Shown here piece after piece: positions 10,122-19,499 of a stretch of 64,000 bases of DNA. Both the position numbers and the translations under genes were made by a program. Location: positions 1,178,001 through 1,242,000 of the forward strand of contig NZ_LN650648.1 of the NCBI RefSeq assembly GCF_900002575.1, in the 5' to 3' direction. This stretch comes from Romboutsia hominis (lineage in GTDB: Bacteria; Bacillota; Clostridia; Peptostreptococcales; Peptostreptococcaceae). Each line of letters begins with the position of its first letter. Position 1 is the first letter of the stretch. The notes beneath the pieces were generated by a model, which searched no databases, had not been told where the DNA came from, and was given only the letters and a program-made list of their open reading frames with translations.

Positions 10122-10226
10122 TATATTAGATATGTCGAAAAATGGCAAATCTAATATATAAAAACCATAGTTTAAAGTTTAAAGCACTATATGACAACCT
10201 TATAAATATTAGAGGGTTGTCATATA
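10122..10226 (+). promoter_or_regulatory. Two consecutive hairpins in the hydrogenase leader
   Basis: The 335-bp gap 9944-10278 is A/T-rich. It holds two separate inverted repeats upstream of the hydrogenase: TATATTAGAT (10122-10131) with its complement at 10149-10158, and TATATGACAACC (10188-10199) with its complement at 10215-10226. Neither ends in an immediate T-tract, although a run of seven T follows 11-13 nt after the second. They could be leader structures, a regulator site or the end of an upstream transcript. I do not recognise a known riboswitch. Confidence 0.45.
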
Positions 10227-10278
10227 AGATGATTAAATTTTTTTAGACAATAAAATAAAGTAGCAGAGGGGAAAAATC

Positions 10279-11700
10279 ATGAAACATTTATTTACAGAAA
10301 AAGTTGTACCAGTAGAATTAGACAATCCAGCTATACAAATTGATTACGATAAGTGCATAAAGTGCGGATTATGTAAACGTACTTGTGATAATGATATAGC
10401 TGTTGCTGGAAGATTTAACCTAGAGGAAACAGGTGATGTAGCTATATGTATACATTGTGGACAATGTGCAGTAGCATGTCCAGTAGGAGCTATAACTCAA
10501 GTAGAAGACTATCAAAAAGTTAAAGAAGCTATAAATGATCCTGAAAAAATAGTAATATTTAATACAGCTCCAGCAGTTAGAGTTGCACTTGGAGAAGAGT
10601 TTGGATATGAAGTAGGTTCATATGTTGAAGATAAAATGGTAGCTGCACTTAGAAAATTAGGTGGAGAGTATGTATTTGATGTAACTTTTGGTGCGGATAT
10701 GACAATAATGGAAGAAGCAAATGAGTTAGTTGACAGAATCATCAATAAAAGTGAGAACTTACCTCAATTTACAAGTTGTTGTCCATCTTGGGTTAAGTAT
10801 GTAGAAACTTTCTACCCAGAGTTTATACCAAATCTATCTACAACTAAAAGTCCAATAGGTATACAAGGAGCTGCTATAAAAACATACTTTGCTAAAGAAG
10901 CAAATATAGATCCAGCTAAAATAGTAAATGTAACAATAACACCATGTACATCTAAAAAATATGAAATAAGTAGACCTGAAATGAATTCTTCTAGCAAATA
11001 CAATAATATAGAAGGATTAAGAGACAATGATTACATATTAACTACTAAAGAGCTAGCTAAGTGGATAAGAGAAGAAGATATAGATTTTGAAGCTTTAGAA
11101 GGTTCTAACTTTGATGACCTAATGGGACAAGGTAGTGGAGCTGGTATTATATTTGGTAATAGTGGTGGAGTTATGGAAGCTGCAGTAAGAACAGCTTATC
11201 ATGTATTAACAGGAGAGAGACCAACTAAAGAATTATTAGATTTTAAGCCAGTTAGAGGTCTTGAAGGAGTTAAAGAAGCTACACTTCAAATAGAAGATAA
11301 AGTTATAAAAGTTGCTGCTGTTCAAACTACAAATAATGCGGAAGCTTTAATGGAAAAAATAAAAAGTGGTGAAGTAGATTATCAATTTGTAGAGGTAATG
11401 ACATGTAAAGGTGGATGTATAGGTGGGGCTGGACAACCTAAACAGCCTAAAAAGAAAGTAACTAATGAAATAAGATTAAAGCGTATAGAAGGATTATACA
11501 ATAAAGATGCTCATATAAATGTAAAATGTAGCTATGAAAACCCAGAAGTTATAAAAGCTTATGATGAATTCTTTGAAAAACCATTATCTCATGTATCTCA
11601 TGAACTTTTACATACAGAATTTGATTCTAAATATTATATGTTAGGTCGTGGAGATGTTAAAGTTGATAATGCTAAAAGTGAAGAAAAAAGCATTGGATAA
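10279..11700 (+). CDS. hydA: [FeFe] hydrogenase, short two-[4Fe-4S] form
   Basis: A 473-residue enzyme that interconverts protons and H2. The N-terminus carries two [4Fe-4S] motifs: C26-x2-C29-x2-C32-x3-C36 and C57-x2-C60-x2-C63-x3-C67. It lacks the [2Fe-2S] and His-ligated clusters of the long clostridial CpI form. H-cluster ligands are present in TSCCPSW (165-171), TPCTSKK (221-227) and EVMTCKGGCIGGAGQP (372-387). A small-subunit-like tail follows (about 405-450). The second motif has Thr where CpI-type enzymes have Met, and the third reads CKGGC and GGAGQP rather than CPGGC and GGGGQP, pointing to a variant (group B-like) enzyme. Maturase genes follow directly. Confidence 0.95.
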   Translation: MKHLFTEKVVPVELDNPAIQIDYDKCIKCGLCKRTCDNDIAVAGRFNLEETGDVAICIHCGQCAVACPVGAITQVEDYQKVKEAINDPEKIVIFNTAPAVRVALGEEFGYEVGSYVEDKMVAALRKLGGEYVFDVTFGADMTIMEEANELVDRIINKSENLPQFTSCCPSWVKYVETFYPEFIPNLSTTKSPIGIQGAAIKTYFAKEANIDPAKIVNVTITPCTSKKYEISRPEMNSSSKYNNIEGLRDNDYILTTKELAKWIREEDIDFEALEGSNFDDLMGQGSGAGIIFGNSGGVMEAAVRTAYHVLTGERPTKELLDFKPVRGLEGVKEATLQIEDKVIKVAAVQTTNNAEALMEKIKSGEVDYQFVEVMTCKGGCIGGAGQPKQPKKKVTNEIRLKRIEGLYNKDAHINVKCSYENPEVIKAYDEFFEKPLSHVSHELLHTEFDSKYYMLGRGDVKVDNAKSEEKSIG

Positions 11701-11750
11701 AAAGTTATTTATATGAATAATTTAGTACAAAGGAATATTTAATATAATAT

Positions 11751-11805
11751 GTCTCAGAATACATGAGTTTTATAGTTAATTCATAAAACTTATGCATTTT
11801 GAGAC
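11751..11805 (+). terminator. Long imperfect hairpin after hydA
   Basis: GTCTCAGAAT...AGTTTTAT pairs over about 23 positions with ATAAAACT...GAGAC. No clean T-tract follows, so it may be a transcript-end or processing structure separating hydA from hydEGF rather than a strong terminator. The rest of the 254-bp gap is A/T-rich. Confidence 0.5.
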
Positions 11806-11954
11806 TCTGATAAATTGATTAAAAAATTTTTTGAAAATTAATTAAAATAATAAAATTTTAATTTGAATATATTAAATGAAATTTTAATAGTGCTTAAAAC
11901 TTATTTTAAGTAGTATTGAGATTTTATTTTAACTCAATTAAAGAGGTGATATTA

Positions 11955-13004
11955 ATGAATGTTATAGATATAATAAATAAACTATATAGTGAAAATGACG
12001 CAAGCAAAGAAGAATTACTTTATCTACTTGATAATATAAATGAAGAAGAAAAAAATCTTCTAATAGAAAAAGCTCATGAAACGAGAATGAGAACTTATTC
12101 AAATAAAGTTTATTTAAGAGGGCTTATAGAACTTACAAGCTTTTGTAAGAAGGATTGTTTGTATTGTGGGCTTAGAAGGAGTAATAAAAGTGCCGAGAGA
12201 TATAGACTAAATATTGATGAAGTTTTAGAATGCGTTAGAAAAGGAGATAAGCTAGGATATAAAACTTTTGTACTTCAGGGTGGTGAAGATGCATATTATA
12301 CTGATGATGTTATGGTAGAAATTATAACTGCTATAAAAAATGAATTTCCAAATAATGCTTTAACTTTATCTTTAGGTGAGAGAAGTTATGAATCTTATGA
12401 AAAAATGTTTAAAGCAGGTGCGGATAGATATTTATTAAGACATGAAAGTGCATCTAAGAAGCTATATGAATCTATTCATCCAGGAGAACCCTATGAAGTT
12501 AGATTTAATTGCTTAAAAAATCTAAAGGAAATAGGATATCAAGCAGGAGCAGGATTTATGGTAGGAATACCAAATCAAACTAATGAAGATTTAGCTAATG
12601 ATTTAAGGTTTGTAAAGGAGTTTGAACCTGCAATGTGTGGAATAGGACCTTTTATTCCTCATAAAGATACTCCACTTAAGGACTATCCTCATGGGAGCTT
12701 AGAAAAAACTGTAATATGTTTAGCTATAGTTAGATTATTACTTCCAAAAGTATTACTTCCTGCAACAACTGCCTTATCAAGTATTGATAAAAATGGAAGA
12801 AATGCAGGCCTTAAAGCTGGTGGAAATGTTATAATGCCAAATTTATCACCTATGAGTGTTAGAAAAAAATATTCTCTATACAATAATAAAGCATACATAT
12901 TAGATGAAGATGCAGAATATAGAAGATTAACTGAAGAAAAAATAAAAGAAGCTGGATTTGAAGTTGAAATAACTAGAGGAGATAATCCTGATTTTAGAGG
13001 CTAA
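11955..13004 (+). CDS. hydE: [FeFe] hydrogenase maturase HydE (radical SAM)
   Basis: The frame is open from 11916, but AAGAGGTGAT at 11941-11950 selects the ATG at 11955, giving 349 residues, the usual HydE length. The radical-SAM motif C64-x3-C68-x2-C71 (FCKKDCLYCGL) binds the [4Fe-4S] cluster that cleaves SAM. Further family motifs are FVLQGGEDAYY and GEPYEVRFNCL. HydE acts on the Fe-cysteine synthon made by HydG during assembly of the 2Fe subcluster. Linked to hydG and hydF downstream and hydA upstream. Confidence 0.96.
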   Translation: MNVIDIINKLYSENDASKEELLYLLDNINEEEKNLLIEKAHETRMRTYSNKVYLRGLIELTSFCKKDCLYCGLRRSNKSAERYRLNIDEVLECVRKGDKLGYKTFVLQGGEDAYYTDDVMVEIITAIKNEFPNNALTLSLGERSYESYEKMFKAGADRYLLRHESASKKLYESIHPGEPYEVRFNCLKNLKEIGYQAGAGFMVGIPNQTNEDLANDLRFVKEFEPAMCGIGPFIPHKDTPLKDYPHGSLEKTVICLAIVRLLLPKVLLPATTALSSIDKNGRNAGLKAGGNVIMPNLSPMSVRKKYSLYNNKAYILDEDAEYRRLTEEKIKEAGFEVEITRGDNPDFRG

Positions 13005-13078
13005 TATGAAAATAGTATAAGTTTTAAAAGCACAAATTAATAAATGTTACTTAAATTTAACTAAAGGAGATGTTTTAA

Positions 13079-14455
13079 ATGTTTATAGATCATGAATATA
13101 TATACAAAATATTAGAGGAAACTAAAAATCCTTCAAATGAAGAGATAAAAGAAGTATTAAATAAAGCTAAAAAAAGAGAAGGATTATCTTATAAAGATAT
13201 AGCAATACTTCTTCAAGCTGAAGATGAGAAAGATTTAGAAGAGATATATTCATTAGCAGGGCAAATTAAAAAAGACATCTATGGAAAAAGAATAGTAGTA
13301 TTTGCACCACTTTATGTAAGTGATTACTGTGTAAATAACTGTGTGTACTGTGGTTATCAAAGAGATAATAAGTTTAATAGAAGAAGACTTACAATGGATG
13401 AAGTAGCAGAAGAAGTAAGAATACTTGAACAAATGGGACATAAAAGGTTAGCATTAGAACTTGGAGAGGACCCTGTTAATGCACCTATAGATTATGTATT
13501 AGAATGTTTAGATACAATATATAAAACTCAAAATGCAAATGGAGAAATAAGAAGAGTTAATGTAAATATAGCAGCGACTACTGTAGAAAATTATAAAGCT
13601 CTTCACGAGAAAGGAATAGGAACGTATATATTATTCCAAGAAACTTATCATAAGCCAACATATGATTTAATGCATCCTAAGTCTATAAAAGGAGATTATA
13701 ATTATCATTTAACAGCTTTTGATAGAGCTATGCAGGCAGGAATAGATGATGTAGGAGCTGGAGTATTATTTGGACTAGCAGACCCTAGATTTGAAGTTTT
13801 AGGACTTATGATGCATAATGCTCACTTAGAAGAAAAATATGGTGTAGGATTCCATACTATATCAGTACCAAGACTTCAAGAAGCTAAGGGGGTTACGTTA
13901 GAAAATTATCCACATTTACTTAGTGATAAAATGTTTAAAAAGATAGTAGCAATACTTAGAATTGCAGTACCATTTACAGGACTTATACTTTCAACAAGAG
14001 AAACTCCAGCTATGAGAAAAGAACTATTAAAATATGGAGTAAGTCAAATATCTGCAGGTTCTTCAACTGGTGTTGGTGGATATAAGGAAAGAGAAGAAGG
14101 AAAAGAAACTAAACAGTTTAAGACAAATGATGAGAGAAGTCCTATAGAAATACTAAAAGAATTATTAAATGATGGATATATACCAAGTTACTGTACAGCA
14201 TGTTATAGAAAAGGTAGAACTGGAGATAGATTTATGCAACTTGCCAAGTCTGGTAATATAAAATATGTATGTGAACCTAATGCACTTATGACACTTCATG
14301 AGTTTACATTAGACTATGGAGATAAAGAGTTATATGATAAAGCACAAGAAATAATAAACACTGAAGTCGAAAGTATAGAAAGAGAAGATATTAAATCTTA
14401 TACAAAGGAAAGTTTAGGGAAAATGAAGTCTGGAGAAAGAGATTTCTATCTTTAG
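13079..14455 (+). CDS. hydG: [FeFe] hydrogenase maturase HydG (tyrosine lyase)
   Basis: A 458-residue radical-SAM enzyme that cleaves tyrosine to supply CO and CN for the H-cluster. The SAM-cluster motif is C84-x3-C88-x2-C91 (CVNNCVYCGYQ). The C-terminal second cluster motif CTACYRKGRTGDRFM followed by a later Cys (about residues 375-400) is specific to HydG and separates it from ThiH. AAAGGAGATG precedes the ATG. hydF follows after 9 nt. Confidence 0.97.
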   Translation: MFIDHEYIYKILEETKNPSNEEIKEVLNKAKKREGLSYKDIAILLQAEDEKDLEEIYSLAGQIKKDIYGKRIVVFAPLYVSDYCVNNCVYCGYQRDNKFNRRRLTMDEVAEEVRILEQMGHKRLALELGEDPVNAPIDYVLECLDTIYKTQNANGEIRRVNVNIAATTVENYKALHEKGIGTYILFQETYHKPTYDLMHPKSIKGDYNYHLTAFDRAMQAGIDDVGAGVLFGLADPRFEVLGLMMHNAHLEEKYGVGFHTISVPRLQEAKGVTLENYPHLLSDKMFKKIVAILRIAVPFTGLILSTRETPAMRKELLKYGVSQISAGSSTGVGGYKEREEGKETKQFKTNDERSPIEILKELLNDGYIPSYCTACYRKGRTGDRFMQLAKSGNIKYVCEPNALMTLHEFTLDYGDKELYDKAQEIINTEVESIEREDIKSYTKESLGKMKSGERDFYL

Positions 14456-14464
14456 GAGGTAATT

Positions 14465-15652
14465 ATGAACAATACTCCAAATGCAAATAGAAAACATATT
14501 GGGATATATGGTAATACTAATAGTGGTAAATCCTCTTTAATGAATAAAATATTAGGCCAAGAAATATCACTAGTATCTAGTGTAGAAGGAACAACAACAG
14601 ACCCTGTTCAAAAGGCTATGGAGTTAATTCCTTTTGGTCCAGTATTATTAATAGATACAGCAGGTCTTGAAGATAAAAGTGAATTAGGCAAAATGAGGAT
14701 TAAAAAAAGCTATGACTATTTAAAAAGATTAGACTTTGCTATGTATGTAGTAGACGGTAAAAATCCCGATATAAGTACATATAAGACTTGGAAGAGGGAA
14801 GCTAATAAATATAATATACCTCATATAGTAGTTGTAAATAAATTAGATAAGCTAAAAAACAATGAGATAGATAATATAAATAAAGAATTCAAAAATCCAA
14901 TATATGTATCAGCTAAAGAAAATACTAATATAGATTCTTTAAAAGAAACTATTATAAAAAAATTAGAAACTGAAGAAGAAGATAGGCCAATAGTAGGAGA
15001 CTTACTAGATTATGGTTCTAAAGTTGTATTAGTAGTACCAATAGATTCAGAAGCTCCTAAAGGTAGGATAATACTTCCACAAGTCCAAGTGATAAGAGAT
15101 TGTTTAGATCATGGCATAAAGACTTATGTGGTAAGAGACACTGAACTAGTTGACGCAATAAAAGATTTAAAAGATATAGATTTAGTTATAACTGACTCAC
15201 AAGCATTTAAAGAAGTAGATGCTATGATACCAAAGGATATGAAGCTTACAAGTTTTTCAATACTATTTGCTAGACAAAAAGGAGAGCTTAAAGATTTTAT
15301 AAATGGAGCTAGAAAACTTAAAGACTTAAAACCAGGTCAAAAAGTATTAATGTGTGAAAGTTGTACCCACAATATAAGTCATGAGGATATTGGTAGAGTT
15401 AAAATACCTAAAATTCTAGAAAAAATAGCAGGTGGTAAGCTAGATTTTGATTTTAAGGTAGGTTATGACTTTGCTAATGACATAGAAAATTATGATTTAG
15501 TAATACACTGTGGGGCTTGTATGGTTAATAGAAAAAGTGTAATAAACAAAATAAATCTATGCAAAGAAAAAAATATACCTATAACTAACTATGGCTTAGT
15601 TATAGCTTACTTTACTGGGATACTAGATAGAAGTATTGAGATATTTAAATAA
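14465..15652 (+). CDS. hydF: [FeFe] hydrogenase maturase HydF (GTPase scaffold)
   Basis: A 395-residue scaffold protein that carries the 2Fe precursor and delivers it to apo-hydrogenase. The GTPase domain has P-loop GNTNSGKSS (16-24), switch TTTDP, DTAG (64-67) and NKLD. The C-terminal cluster-binding domain has CESCTHN and HCGAC, which provide the [4Fe-4S] ligands. Last gene of hydE-hydG-hydF, followed by a strong terminator. Confidence 0.97.
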   Translation: MNNTPNANRKHIGIYGNTNSGKSSLMNKILGQEISLVSSVEGTTTDPVQKAMELIPFGPVLLIDTAGLEDKSELGKMRIKKSYDYLKRLDFAMYVVDGKNPDISTYKTWKREANKYNIPHIVVVNKLDKLKNNEIDNINKEFKNPIYVSAKENTNIDSLKETIIKKLETEEEDRPIVGDLLDYGSKVVLVVPIDSEAPKGRIILPQVQVIRDCLDHGIKTYVVRDTELVDAIKDLKDIDLVITDSQAFKEVDAMIPKDMKLTSFSILFARQKGELKDFINGARKLKDLKPGQKVLMCESCTHNISHEDIGRVKIPKILEKIAGGKLDFDFKVGYDFANDIENYDLVIHCGACMVNRKSVINKINLCKEKNIPITNYGLVIAYFTGILDRSIEIFK

Positions 15653-15687
15653 AATAAGGAGGAACGATTCGTTCCTCCTTATTTTAT
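15651..15687 (+). terminator. Terminator of hydEGF
   Basis: AAAATAAGGAGGAACGA is followed almost at once by its exact complement, ending in TTTT. The GAGGAACG...CGTTCCTC core recurs in the hairpin at 54039. Confidence 0.85.
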
Positions 15688-15744
15688 AAATTATACAAAG
15701 TACTAATCATTTTTTATAAATACCAATAAATTAAAAAATTATTT

Positions 15745-16221
15745 TTATTTAACAGATACATCTACTTTATCATCAATATAGTCTTTAATAAATTTATAAG
15801 GAACTATTTTATTAAATTGAGGGTAGGAGGAGATGAATCTAACATATACAGGAGCTTCATATAAGCTAGGATTAGCTTCTAGAAGACCTTTATCTCCATT
15901 AGCTACAGCACTTATAGACATAGGAAGAAGCTCTAAAAACTTTTCAGATCGATATTTAGCCACATCATAAGGATAATCACCAACAAATACTGCAAAAGTT
16001 ATTTGATACCTATCACCATATATAAAATACCATTGACTATATATTAAGTTCGTACTAGTAGTATATAAATCTAGATTATAAAAGTATGGTGAAATAGATA
16101 AATTAACTTCTCTTGGATTATCTAGGTGAAGTATATTATACCTTCTAAATCTAATAGGTGACGTAGCTGTATATGGTGGTTCTATAACTACATTAACCTT
16201 AGACAAATTTAAATTTCTCAA
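15745..16221 (-). CDS. Staygreen (SGR)-family protein
   Basis: A 158-residue cytosolic protein if started at the TTG at 16221; a GTG at 16230 is in frame but too close to AGGA to be used. The order of motifs matches the bacterial staygreen family: a proline-containing N-terminal strand with RRYNILHLD near residue 29, and a C-terminal block with LELLPMSISAVANGDKGLLE, ANPSLYEAPVYVRF and YPQFNKI. Plant SGR removes Mg from chlorophyll a, and some bacterial homologues show Mg-dechelatase activity. This anaerobe has no reason to make chlorophyll, so the true substrate may be another metallated tetrapyrrole or metal complex (inference). Divergent from hcp. Confidence 0.75.
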   Translation of the reverse strand: MRNLNLSKVNVVIEPPYTATSPIRFRRYNILHLDNPREVNLSISPYFYNLDLYTTSTNLIYSQWYFIYGDRYQITFAVFVGDYPYDVAKYRSEKFLELLPMSISAVANGDKGLLEANPSLYEAPVYVRFISSYPQFNKIVPYKFIKDYIDDKVDVSVK

Positions 16222-16335
16222 TATTATCACATCCTAATTTAGTTGTACTATATTATATTTTTTAAGACAACTTTTGTGATATATATAACCAATCATGATT
16301 TATATTAATAAAAAATCTTATAAATTTTTATAAAA

Positions 16336-16385
16336 TGTAACATACGTTACAGAAAAAATAACCAATAAGGAGTATTCTAAAGATA
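16336..16385 (+). promoter_or_regulatory. TGTAAC-N4-GTTACA operator and promoter of hcp
   Basis: The palindrome TGTAAC-ATAC-GTTACA (16336-16351) is centred at 16343.5. A -10-like TATTCT lies at 16373-16378, giving a transcription start near 16385 and placing the operator centre at about -41.5, the class II activator position of Crp/Fnr proteins. The hcp association and spacing fit an HcpR-like nitrosative-stress activator. The regulator gene is not in this window. A near-identical site lies at 19500. Confidence 0.7.
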
Positions 16386-16415
16386 AGAAAACACAACAGT
16401 GATGGAGGAATAATT

Positions 16416-18059
16416 ATGGAAAATAAAATGTTCTGTTTCCAATGTCAAGAAACAGCAGGATGTACAGGATGTACAAAATTTGGGGTATGTGGAAAATCAC
16501 CAGATCTAGCAAGAATGCAAGATTTATTAATATATGTAACTAAAGGATTATCAGAGGTTACAACTAGACTTAGAAATGAAGGAAAAAAAGTAGCAGATGA
16601 AGTTAATAATTTAGTAACTATAAACTTATTTACAACAATAACTAATGCTAACTTTGATGATTTAGTATTCTATGAAAGAGTTGCAAAAACTTTATCAACT
16701 AAAGAAGAATTATTAGCTACATTAGAAAATAAAGAAAACTTATCAGAAGCAGCTTTATGGAATGCATCAACTAAAGAAGAAATGGATGAAAAATCAAGTA
16801 AAGTAGGAGTATTAGCTACTGAAAATGAAGATATAAGAAGTTTAAGAGAGCTTATAATATATGGATTAAAAGGAATGTCTGCATATATGAAACATGCTAA
16901 TGCACTAGGTTATGATAGTGAAGAAGTAAATGCATTTATGCAAAGTACATTAGCTAAGACTTTAGATAACACTTTAACAGCAGATGATTTAGTTGCATTA
17001 ACACTAGAAACAGGTAAGGTTGGGGTAGATGCAATGGCTTTACTTGATAGTGCAAATACTGGAACTTATGGACATCCAGAAATAACTAAAGTTAATATAG
17101 GTGTTAGAAATAATCCAGGTATATTAATATCAGGACATGATTTAAAAGACTTAGAATTATTACTTAAGCAAACAGAAGGAACAGGAGTAGATGTATATAC
17201 TCACTCAGAAATGTTACCAGCTCATTATTACCCAGCATTTAAAAAGTATTCACACTTTGTAGGTAACTATGGAAATGCTTGGTGGAAGCAAAAAGAAGAA
17301 TTTGAAAGCTTCAATGGTCCAATATTAATGACTACAAACTGTATAGTTCCTCCAAAGGATAGTTACAAAGATAGAGTATACACTACTGGAGCAGCAGGAT
17401 TTGCTGGATGTACTCATATAAAAGGAAATTCAGAAGATGATAAAGACTTCTCACAAATAATAGAACATGCTAAAAAATGTAAAGCACCAGTTGAAATAGA
17501 AACTGGAGAAATAGTAGGTGGATTTGCTCATAATCAAGTATTTGCACTTGCAGATAAAATAGTAGATGCTATAAAAACTGGAGCTATAAAGAGATTCTTT
17601 GTAATGGGTGGATGTGACGGAAGAGCTAAGTCAAGAAACTACTACACAGAATTTGCAAAAGCTATACCACAAGATACTGTTATATTAACAGCAGGATGTG
17701 CTAAATATAAATACAATAAGTTACCATTAGGTGATATAAATGGAATACCAAGAGTATTAGATGCAGGACAATGTAATGATTCTTACTCATTAGCACTTAT
17801 TGCATTAAAACTTAAAGAAGTATTTGAACTTGAAGATATAAATGATTTACCAATATCATTTAATATAGCTTGGTATGAACAAAAAGCTGTAATAGTATTA
17901 TTATCATTATTATATCTTGGAGTTAAAAATATACATTTAGGACCAACATTACCAGCATTCTTATCACCAAATGTAGCTAAAGTTTTAGTTGAAAACTTTG
18001 GTATAGGTGGAATAACTAATGTTGAAGATGATTTAAAAATGTTCTTAGGAGAAAAATAG
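16416..18059 (+). CDS. hcp: Hybrid cluster protein (hydroxylamine/NO reductase)
   Basis: A 547-residue protein, normal length for Hcp. The N-terminal cysteine motif ([21 protein letters not shown], residues 5-25) binds a cubane cluster. Ligands of the hybrid Fe-S-O cluster are visible in the C-terminal half: [59 protein letters not shown] and the [13 protein letters not shown] block. Hcp reduces NO to N2O or hydroxylamine to ammonia and protects anaerobes from nitrosative stress. GATGGAGG precedes the ATG, and a TGTAAC-N4-GTTACA operator lies upstream. A cupin and a ferredoxin follow, the latter a plausible electron donor. Confidence 0.97.
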   Translation: MENKMFCFQCQETAGCTGCTKFGVCGKSPDLARMQDLLIYVTKGLSEVTTRLRNEGKKVADEVNNLVTINLFTTITNANFDDLVFYERVAKTLSTKEELLATLENKENLSEAALWNASTKEEMDEKSSKVGVLATENEDIRSLRELIIYGLKGMSAYMKHANALGYDSEEVNAFMQSTLAKTLDNTLTADDLVALTLETGKVGVDAMALLDSANTGTYGHPEITKVNIGVRNNPGILISGHDLKDLELLLKQTEGTGVDVYTHSEMLPAHYYPAFKKYSHFVGNYGNAWWKQKEEFESFNGPILMTTNCIVPPKDSYKDRVYTTGAAGFAGCTHIKGNSEDDKDFSQIIEHAKKCKAPVEIETGEIVGGFAHNQVFALADKIVDAIKTGAIKRFFVMGGCDGRAKSRNYYTEFAKAIPQDTVILTAGCAKYKYNKLPLGDINGIPRVLDAGQCNDSYSLALIALKLKEVFELEDINDLPISFNIAWYEQKAVIVLLSLLYLGVKNIHLGPTLPAFLSPNVAKVLVENFGIGGITNVEDDLKMFLGEK

Positions 18060-18066
18060 GTTATAA

Positions 18067-18114
18067 AAGTAATATTAATTATATAAGTTACTACTTATAT
18101 AATTAATATTACTT
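18067..18114 (+). repeat. Perfect 22-bp inverted repeat between hcp and cupin
   Basis: AAGTAATATTAATTATATAAG and its exact complement are separated by a 4-nt loop. The hairpin is nearly all A-U and has no T-tract after it, so it is more likely an mRNA-processing or stability element (or weak attenuator) than a terminator. Confidence 0.6.
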
Positions 18115-18152
18115 AATACAAAAAGTTTCCTATAAAAAAGGAGATGGATAAA

Positions 18153-18446
18153 ATGAAACTAATTGCTACAAACTTAAATAATATAGAAACAAATAGAGAA
18201 ATATTAGTTCAAAACGAAAAATTCAAAAATATACTTTTTAAATTTGAGGAAGGTAAAGGTTTACCAAACCATACTCATAATGGATATGCTACTGTTCAAG
18301 TTATAAGTGGAAGTGTTGATATTGAATTTAAGACAGGAGAAAAATTCGTTTTAAATCCAGGAGACTTTTTACCATTTGATGCAAGGGTAGAACATAATGT
18401 AATAGCAAAAGAGCTTAGTTCAATTCTTGTTACAATAATATTTTAA
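18153..18446 (+). CDS. Small cupin-domain protein
   Basis: A 97-residue single-domain cupin. The ATG at 18144 abuts AAGGAG with no spacing, so the ATG at 18153 is chosen. Cupin motif 1 has the metal-binding histidines in LPNHTHNGYATVQVISG (about residues 41-57) and motif 2 is NPGDFLPFDARVEHNV (about 68-83). Members bind Fe, Mn or other metals and range from dioxygenases to sensors. Placement between hcp and a ferredoxin suggests a role in NO or redox stress (inference). Confidence 0.85.
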   Translation: MKLIATNLNNIETNREILVQNEKFKNILFKFEEGKGLPNHTHNGYATVQVISGSVDIEFKTGEKFVLNPGDFLPFDARVEHNVIAKELSSILVTIIF

Positions 18447-18475
18447 AAGCTAGAATATATAATAGGAGATATAAA

Positions 18476-18664
18476 ATGAAAGCATTTGTAGATAGAGATA
18501 CATGTATAGGATGTGAAGGTTGTGTAGGTATATGTCCAGATGTATTTAGCATGGATGATGAAGGAAAATCTGTACCAGTAACAACTGATATCCCTGAAAA
18601 TGAAATAGAATCAGCTAATGATGCAATGGAAAATTGCCCTGTAGGTGCAATAACCATTGAATAA
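18476..18664 (+). CDS. Single [4Fe-4S] ferredoxin
   Basis: A 62-residue ferredoxin with CIGCEGCVGICP (residues 11-22) and a distal CPVG near residue 55, which together ligate one [4Fe-4S] cluster. Acidic and cytosolic. It follows the cupin by 29 nt with an AGGAG site and is the likely electron donor to Hcp, matching the common hcp-ferredoxin pairing in anaerobes. Confidence 0.92.
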   Translation: MKAFVDRDTCIGCEGCVGICPDVFSMDDEGKSVPVTTDIPENEIESANDAMENCPVGAITIE

Positions 18665-18702
18665 ATATTATATTTAATTTATTATACATATATGGTAATA
18701 CT

Positions 18703-18736
18703 AAAAAATCCAATAGACAAACTATTGGATTTTTTA
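18703..18736 (+). terminator. Terminator of hcp-cupin-ferredoxin
   Basis: AAAAAATCCAATAG pairs with CTATTGGATTTTTT around a 5-nt loop. Confidence 0.9.
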
Positions 18737-18751
18737 ATTTTGTATTATATT

Positions 18752-18802
18752 ATATAAAAAAGATATAGGACAAGTATATAATACACTTAATATCCTATAT
18801 CT
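18752..18802 (-). terminator. Terminator for the minus-strand gene at 18900
   Basis: AGATATAGGA (18761-18770) pairs with TCCTATATCT (18793-18802), with an inner AAGT/ACTT pair. On the minus strand it is followed by TTTTTATA. Confidence 0.75.
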
Positions 18803-18899
18803 ATGATACTATATTTAACTTTAATCTCTTTTTTAGTTATGTAAATTTTACTATTTACAAATAAAATTATAATTGTAAATAAAAAAATATACATACTAC

Positions 18900-19436
18900 C
18901 TAAAGTTTACCTAATTGTTCTTGAAATTTTGAAGAAACTCCATTTTCATTTTTGCAATTAAAATCACTTAATGTTGAAATCCATAAATCAATTACTGACT
19001 CAATTTTACTATTTACAATAGATGAAGGATCTATATCATTGAAACTTAAAATATTAGTTAATAGATATTTTTTTAGTTCATCTCTTTTTAAATAATCATC
19101 TACATTTTTGCACTTATCGCAATAATTAGAATATGTATTATAAATTTGACCTAAGTAACATTCTTTATCAGTAAGGTTATTTAACTCTTTTATTGTTTTT
19201 AGAGCATTTAAAAGATTTTCTACCTTATTATGAAGAGGAAAATCTAATTCAAGTTCTTCAACCTCATTGAAAAAATTATAAGAGAATGTTATTTCTGTTA
19301 GATCTTTTAATAGATTGTCGTTAAAATCCACTTCATTTTCTTTAGCTTTTTGTACAAGCTCTTTTAATCTAATAGAAGTATACTCTATAGTAAAATTACA
19401 TAATTGTTTTTCTAATGTTTTATTTTTATCTTGCAT
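18900..19436 (-). CDS. Hypothetical protein
   Basis: A 178-residue, acidic, mostly helical soluble protein with no recognised domain. It has a CDKC pair near residue 108 that could bind a metal and a second pair of scattered cysteines. AAGGAGT precedes the ATG. It is divergent from the gene at 19648, and the GTAAC-N4-GTTAC operator at 19500 lies in the shared gap, about 65 nt before this start, so it may also be affected by that regulator. Confidence 0.75.
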   Translation of the reverse strand: MQDKNKTLEKQLCNFTIEYTSIRLKELVQKAKENEVDFNDNLLKDLTEITFSYNFFNEVEELELDFPLHNKVENLLNALKTIKELNNLTDKECYLGQIYNTYSNYCDKCKNVDDYLKRDELKKYLLTNILSFNDIDPSSIVNSKIESVIDLWISTLSDFNCKNENGVSSKFQEQLGKL

Positions 19437-19499
19437 TTTTATTACTCCTTTTGATATTTAGTATATTTAATATGATACTCTTAAAAAATAGAAAAAACA

